Made by a program: the position numbers and the translations under genes. From Lingula anatina (Eukaryota > Brachiopoda > Lingulata > Lingulida > Lingulidae): a DNA stretch of 64,000 nucleotides. Each line of letters begins with the position of its first letter. Positions within the stretch are counted from its first letter, which is position 1. The stretch lies in contig NW_019774525.1 of the NCBI RefSeq assembly GCF_001039355.2, positions 353,481 through 417,480 on the forward strand, written 5' to 3'. Below the pieces are notes generated by a model. It made no database searches. It saw only the letters and a program-made list of their open reading frames with translations, and was not told the DNA's origin. Positions 60,606 to 64,000 of the stretch are shown here, piece after piece.

Positions 60606-63600
60606 GTAAGTCATAAAAAGGATTTCACCCTCTTAAAAAAGTTTCTTCAGAGGTATTTGTGGGCAATTAATATACAAATGTCGCACGTGAAAAATAAAAG
60701 AACTCAAAAATATTGACTATATCACATTCATTGCTCACCTCATTGGTTCATCCAAGTGGCACTCCCTTGATGTTTTTCTCATCAATAAAGATGGAGAAAT
60801 AGTCAAAGGTTCCCACCAACGTCAATGTGAAATATCAGTAAAACATCTTTTGTTTGTTGGTGTGGGAAAAATGTGCACCATTTTCCCCTGCAGGTCTTAG
60901 GCCGTATGACTTGCCTGAACCTGCGTTTCATAACACATAAGGCCCCACACTATGACAGGACATAAAAGTCATGATATTTTGAACGCATTAACTAAACACT
61001 TAAATCTTAAATTGTCCAAATATTCAGCAGACATCCCTTCTCACAATTTATGTGTCGTGCTTTGTCTTCGGTATAAGAATTGCAGGTTATTTTGTGGAAT
61101 CCCATATTTTTACATTGATTGCTAAAATGGAAATAGTTTAATGTGATAATGGTATTTGTATGCTTTTTATTTGAATATATCTTTTCATGATATGTAAATT
61201 AAAACATTCAAAAGGTATTTTTGTATAAAATGAAAATAAAATTAAAGCAATAAGTGAATTTTTGAAAAGGATATGATAATCCTGAAAAGAATGTCTGAAT
61301 TCAAATTACAATATCAGGTATAATAGATACAAAACAAAATTATTGCTTGTGCCACCCTTAGATAACAGTTATTTGGGCATTAAGTGAGTTGGAAACTGTC
61401 TTACAGTTCAGAAAAAACTACCCAGAAGTTTTAAATATGAATAACCTCCCCCTGTTGCCTAACACTATGCCTCAGGCAAACCATTAAGTAACTGGTGTAA
61501 GTCATTACACAGGATGGATTGAATGTATTAGATTCTTGTCATTGTAGAGCTTTTTTTGACCTATACTTAAAAGCACGTGGAAATGGCAACTTTTCCCTGT
61601 GTTTGATGTAATTTCTATGTTGCAATGTGGCTGGTGATAAAACAGGTGCGGGATGCACACTTGGTAGCACTCGATAGTTAACTTCATTGTGGAAACCTGT
61701 TTTCCAATTCTTTTTTATACACCATTTTGCCTTTGCTGTTTCCAACTGCATACCAAAACCTTTGAAATCGTGACAATGAAAATTGGTTATATGATTCTGG
61801 TATGGTAATTTGAAAAATAGAAAGAAAGAAAAGAAAAGGAAAAGCTGAAGGTGCAGAAGAACCAAATTTTTCTACGATATTAGCAAGATATTAGATCCCA
61901 CTCATGTCGGTGTCAACTGAGTCCAACTTCAGCTTGCGATAACTTATATTTGTGTAGATAGACTTAACACCTTTGAAAAAGAAGACGCTGTGGCATCCTT
62001 AAGAAAGGGGTGAAGAGGTGTCAGTGAGGGTAGTGATGTTATATCTTTGTGTGAACAATACTGTCCTAGATACTGGATATCTGGTATTTGGATGATGGTT
62101 AATTTTAAAACTGGTTAATCCTCATCATGTAAGAATTGACGACTTTAAAGTGGATCAAGGAAAAAATGAGGTTGGAATTTGACTGTTGAAAAGATAATCG
62201 ATTCATTAAATAGGCAGATGGCATTGTGTTTTTAGGAAGGCCAAGGCAGCTTTATCAAATTATTTATTTGTTATGGCAATGCCCCATTTTGTATCTTAAA
62301 CAATATTTGAAAATATTAATAATTTGATTAATATAAAACTTCTAGTAGACAATTTATGGAATACTCAATTGATAAAGAGGAGATAATTTAAGTTTTGTAG
62401 TTTTATTTTAGGCAGAACTATTTTGATCCAAGGGTGTTCAAGAATATATATATAGCTGTCAACAGGGACTTCGTGATTCCTTCTAATGTGGGTGTTATGT
62501 GGCAATGAATTTTATAACTGTCAGGGACTGTCACTTTCCTGTCAGCTGCCAAATGATATAGTTCTTAATGTTTTAAACAAACACCTGTGGTTAAATTATC
62601 CTATAATTGGGGAAACAATAAAAAATGTCTGCAGGTGTTAAAAAAGTCGCGTTTCAGGTTGGTCTCCTGATGCCGTGACACCTCAGGTATGCAGCTCATC
62701 GCTGACCTTTACCACGTCAGCTGCATTAACTATCCCTAATTATAGCAGCTCCTCTATTTTATCTTTTCCTATCTACAGTTGTGATGAATGGGACACTTTT
62801 TTTTCAAAAGATAAGAATTTTAGATTTTACGATATCCTTGTACGTTTAGGGGTATTTCAACGCCATCTGATAAAAATCTTGCCTTGTATTTTCCACAGGT
62901 TGGGTAGACATTGAAGCCTAAGTTGGTAAGCTAGGATGGGGCTGTTCTTTGACACTGTCCAAAAACTTTACCTTGGACAATAGAATGCTTTTTTTTTTCC
63001 AGAGGCAAACTTTGTGCATCAAAAATAGTTTTGTCTTTTCTGTACAAGAGAGTGTTGGTATGGTTTTTCAGCAGTTTTAAATTAGCCCTAACATTACAAT
63101 AAGCTCGCTCCACCTGTCACCATAAGTTTTATTTGGTTTTATTATCATTATTTTTTCTATCCTTGTATTGATGAAAAAGATAAGATAATGAACACATGGC
63201 CAAAATGGTCAACAATGAGTAAGCATAAATGGTGATAGTTTGTTTTTTTGGACAGAGATATCTAAGTATTATAACTGGATGTGTGAAGTGGCTGAGCCAG
63301 CACTTATAGTTTAAATCAACAAATCATCATTTTTTTTTACAAAGGAGAAAGATGAGGGATACAAGCCACAAATACGTCACTGCCTTAATTACGGTACAAA
63401 ATCCAAGATAAAAATCTTCTGGTTGTTATTTGAAGTATTTGTTCTGGGGAAGAATAATAGTGATAACAGCCACTGTGTAAAACCTCATAATACTGACAAT
63501 GCATTCCACAGTATGCAGTGTTATCTCCTCTTTGTAGGTTAGGTATTATACTACCACATTTTTTTGCTGTTATCTGAAGGAATCTGGAATATATGAGAAG

Positions 63601-64000
63601 CCCACTTCATCTATTTATATGTAGATCTGTCAGAGGTATTGGTGGGTATGTGTGTGGATTTTAAGTAAAATGTGTTAGTTGAGATTAGATGTTGAGATAG
63701 CCCAACACGCTCAGTGAATCATCTCCCTGTGGTCTAGTCACACCTGATTGTTTTCCAGTTTTGGAGATCATAATGCAATATCTGTTTGTTGACACTGCCC
63801 TCAAAGTGCTGTCACGGGGAGGATAACGGACTAGAAATAATCTCCCTAATGGAGAACGATCAATGCTTTGATGCCCAAGCCTTTGAATTTAGCCAGAATG
63901 ATTCACCCGTGTTCACAATCATGATTGCAATCTAAATTGGAAGTGGTTTGTGCAAGTTTGCTATTTTTTGAAAAACAGTTGACTCACCGTGGATTATCAA
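60606..64000 (+). other. MICU2/3-like intron 3, 5' part
   Basis: This begins with the donor GTAAGT after 60605 and runs past the window edge. It is AT-rich and CpG-poor. An acceptor-like tttggacag at 63247-63255 precedes ATATCTAAG, but the frame there does not give the expected ISYTEY motif and meets a stop, so no exon is called. Nothing else was recognised. Confidence 0.75.

Larger units (their letters stand above)
21837..64000 (+). other. MICU2/MICU3-like gene, 5' part only (continues past right edge)
   Basis: This gene-level entry covers exons 21837-22061 (phase 0 out), 42754-42898 (phase 1 out) and 60495-60605 (phase 1 out), which join in frame. They give 160 residues plus one base of the next codon, or 173 with the optional 29746-29784 cassette. 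MICU proteins are EF-hand regulators of the mitochondrial calcium uniporter; they sit at the inner membrane and set its calcium threshold. The visible part covers the mitochondrial targeting sequence, the membrane segment and the N-terminal conserved domain up to the FRxxxxKG motif that in MICU2/3 precedes ISYTEYLFLL and the first EF-hand. The EF-hands are not in the window. Text similarity is closer to MICU2/3 than to MICU1, and the FGF neighbour agrees; a choice between MICU2 and MICU3 is not meaningful for a pre-duplication gene. Confidence 0.85.

Noticed and set aside
63256-63320. Possible next MICU exon after tttggacag
   Set aside because: In the required phase it reads EISKYYNW... and soon stops; it lacks the ISYTEYLFLL motif and a donor.
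1-64000. CRISPR arrays, phage or bacterial operons, rRNA and tRNA genes
   Set aside because: None seen; the spliced genes, long introns and microsatellites show this is animal nuclear DNA.

Overview
This window is animal nuclear DNA, most likely from an invertebrate bilaterian. It is AT-rich, has long introns and simple repeats, and carries only two recognisable protein-coding genes in 64 kb. A spiralian such as a mollusc would fit, but the sequence does not fix the species. No CRISPR array, operon, rRNA or tRNA gene was seen. Almost all other open reading frames are short chance frames in introns. || Layout: positions 262-19987 (minus strand) hold a complete three-exon fibroblast growth factor gene. 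All three exons join in frame at good splice sites and encode about 440 residues from the first ATG. The beta-trefoil core sits between a basic N-terminal segment and an unusual ~200-residue, very basic C-terminal tail. Positions 19988-21836 are the divergent intergenic region. From 21837 to beyond the right edge (plus strand) runs the 5' part of a mitochondrial calcium uptake regulator gene of the MICU2/MICU3 type. Three solid exons (21837-22061, 42754-42898, 60495-60605) and one possible 39-nt cassette exon (29746-29784) are visible. The EF-hand exons lie outside the window. || The arrangement is the main discovery. In human, FGF9 lies next to MICU2 and FGF20 next to MICU3, from memory in head-to-head orientation. 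The same head-to-head pair is seen here as a single copy. This suggests that the linkage predates the vertebrate genome duplications, and it supports assigning these genes to FGF9/16/20 and MICU2/3. The two proteins have unrelated jobs (secreted signal; mitochondrial matrix-facing calcium gatekeeping), so the linkage may reflect shared regulatory DNA. || A second strong pattern is base composition. CpG is common from 1 to about 22.1 kb (FGF gene and intergenic region) and nearly absent from 22.2 kb onward (MICU introns). The switch lies just after the MICU promoter, as expected for mosaic invertebrate gene-body methylation. Copies of one PIF/Harbinger-like MITE family on both sides of the boundary give an internal record of CpG decay. 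The introns also hold a 551-bp terminal-inverted-repeat element, a ~190-bp hairpin element, microsatellites, G-quadruplex motifs and degenerate local repeats.
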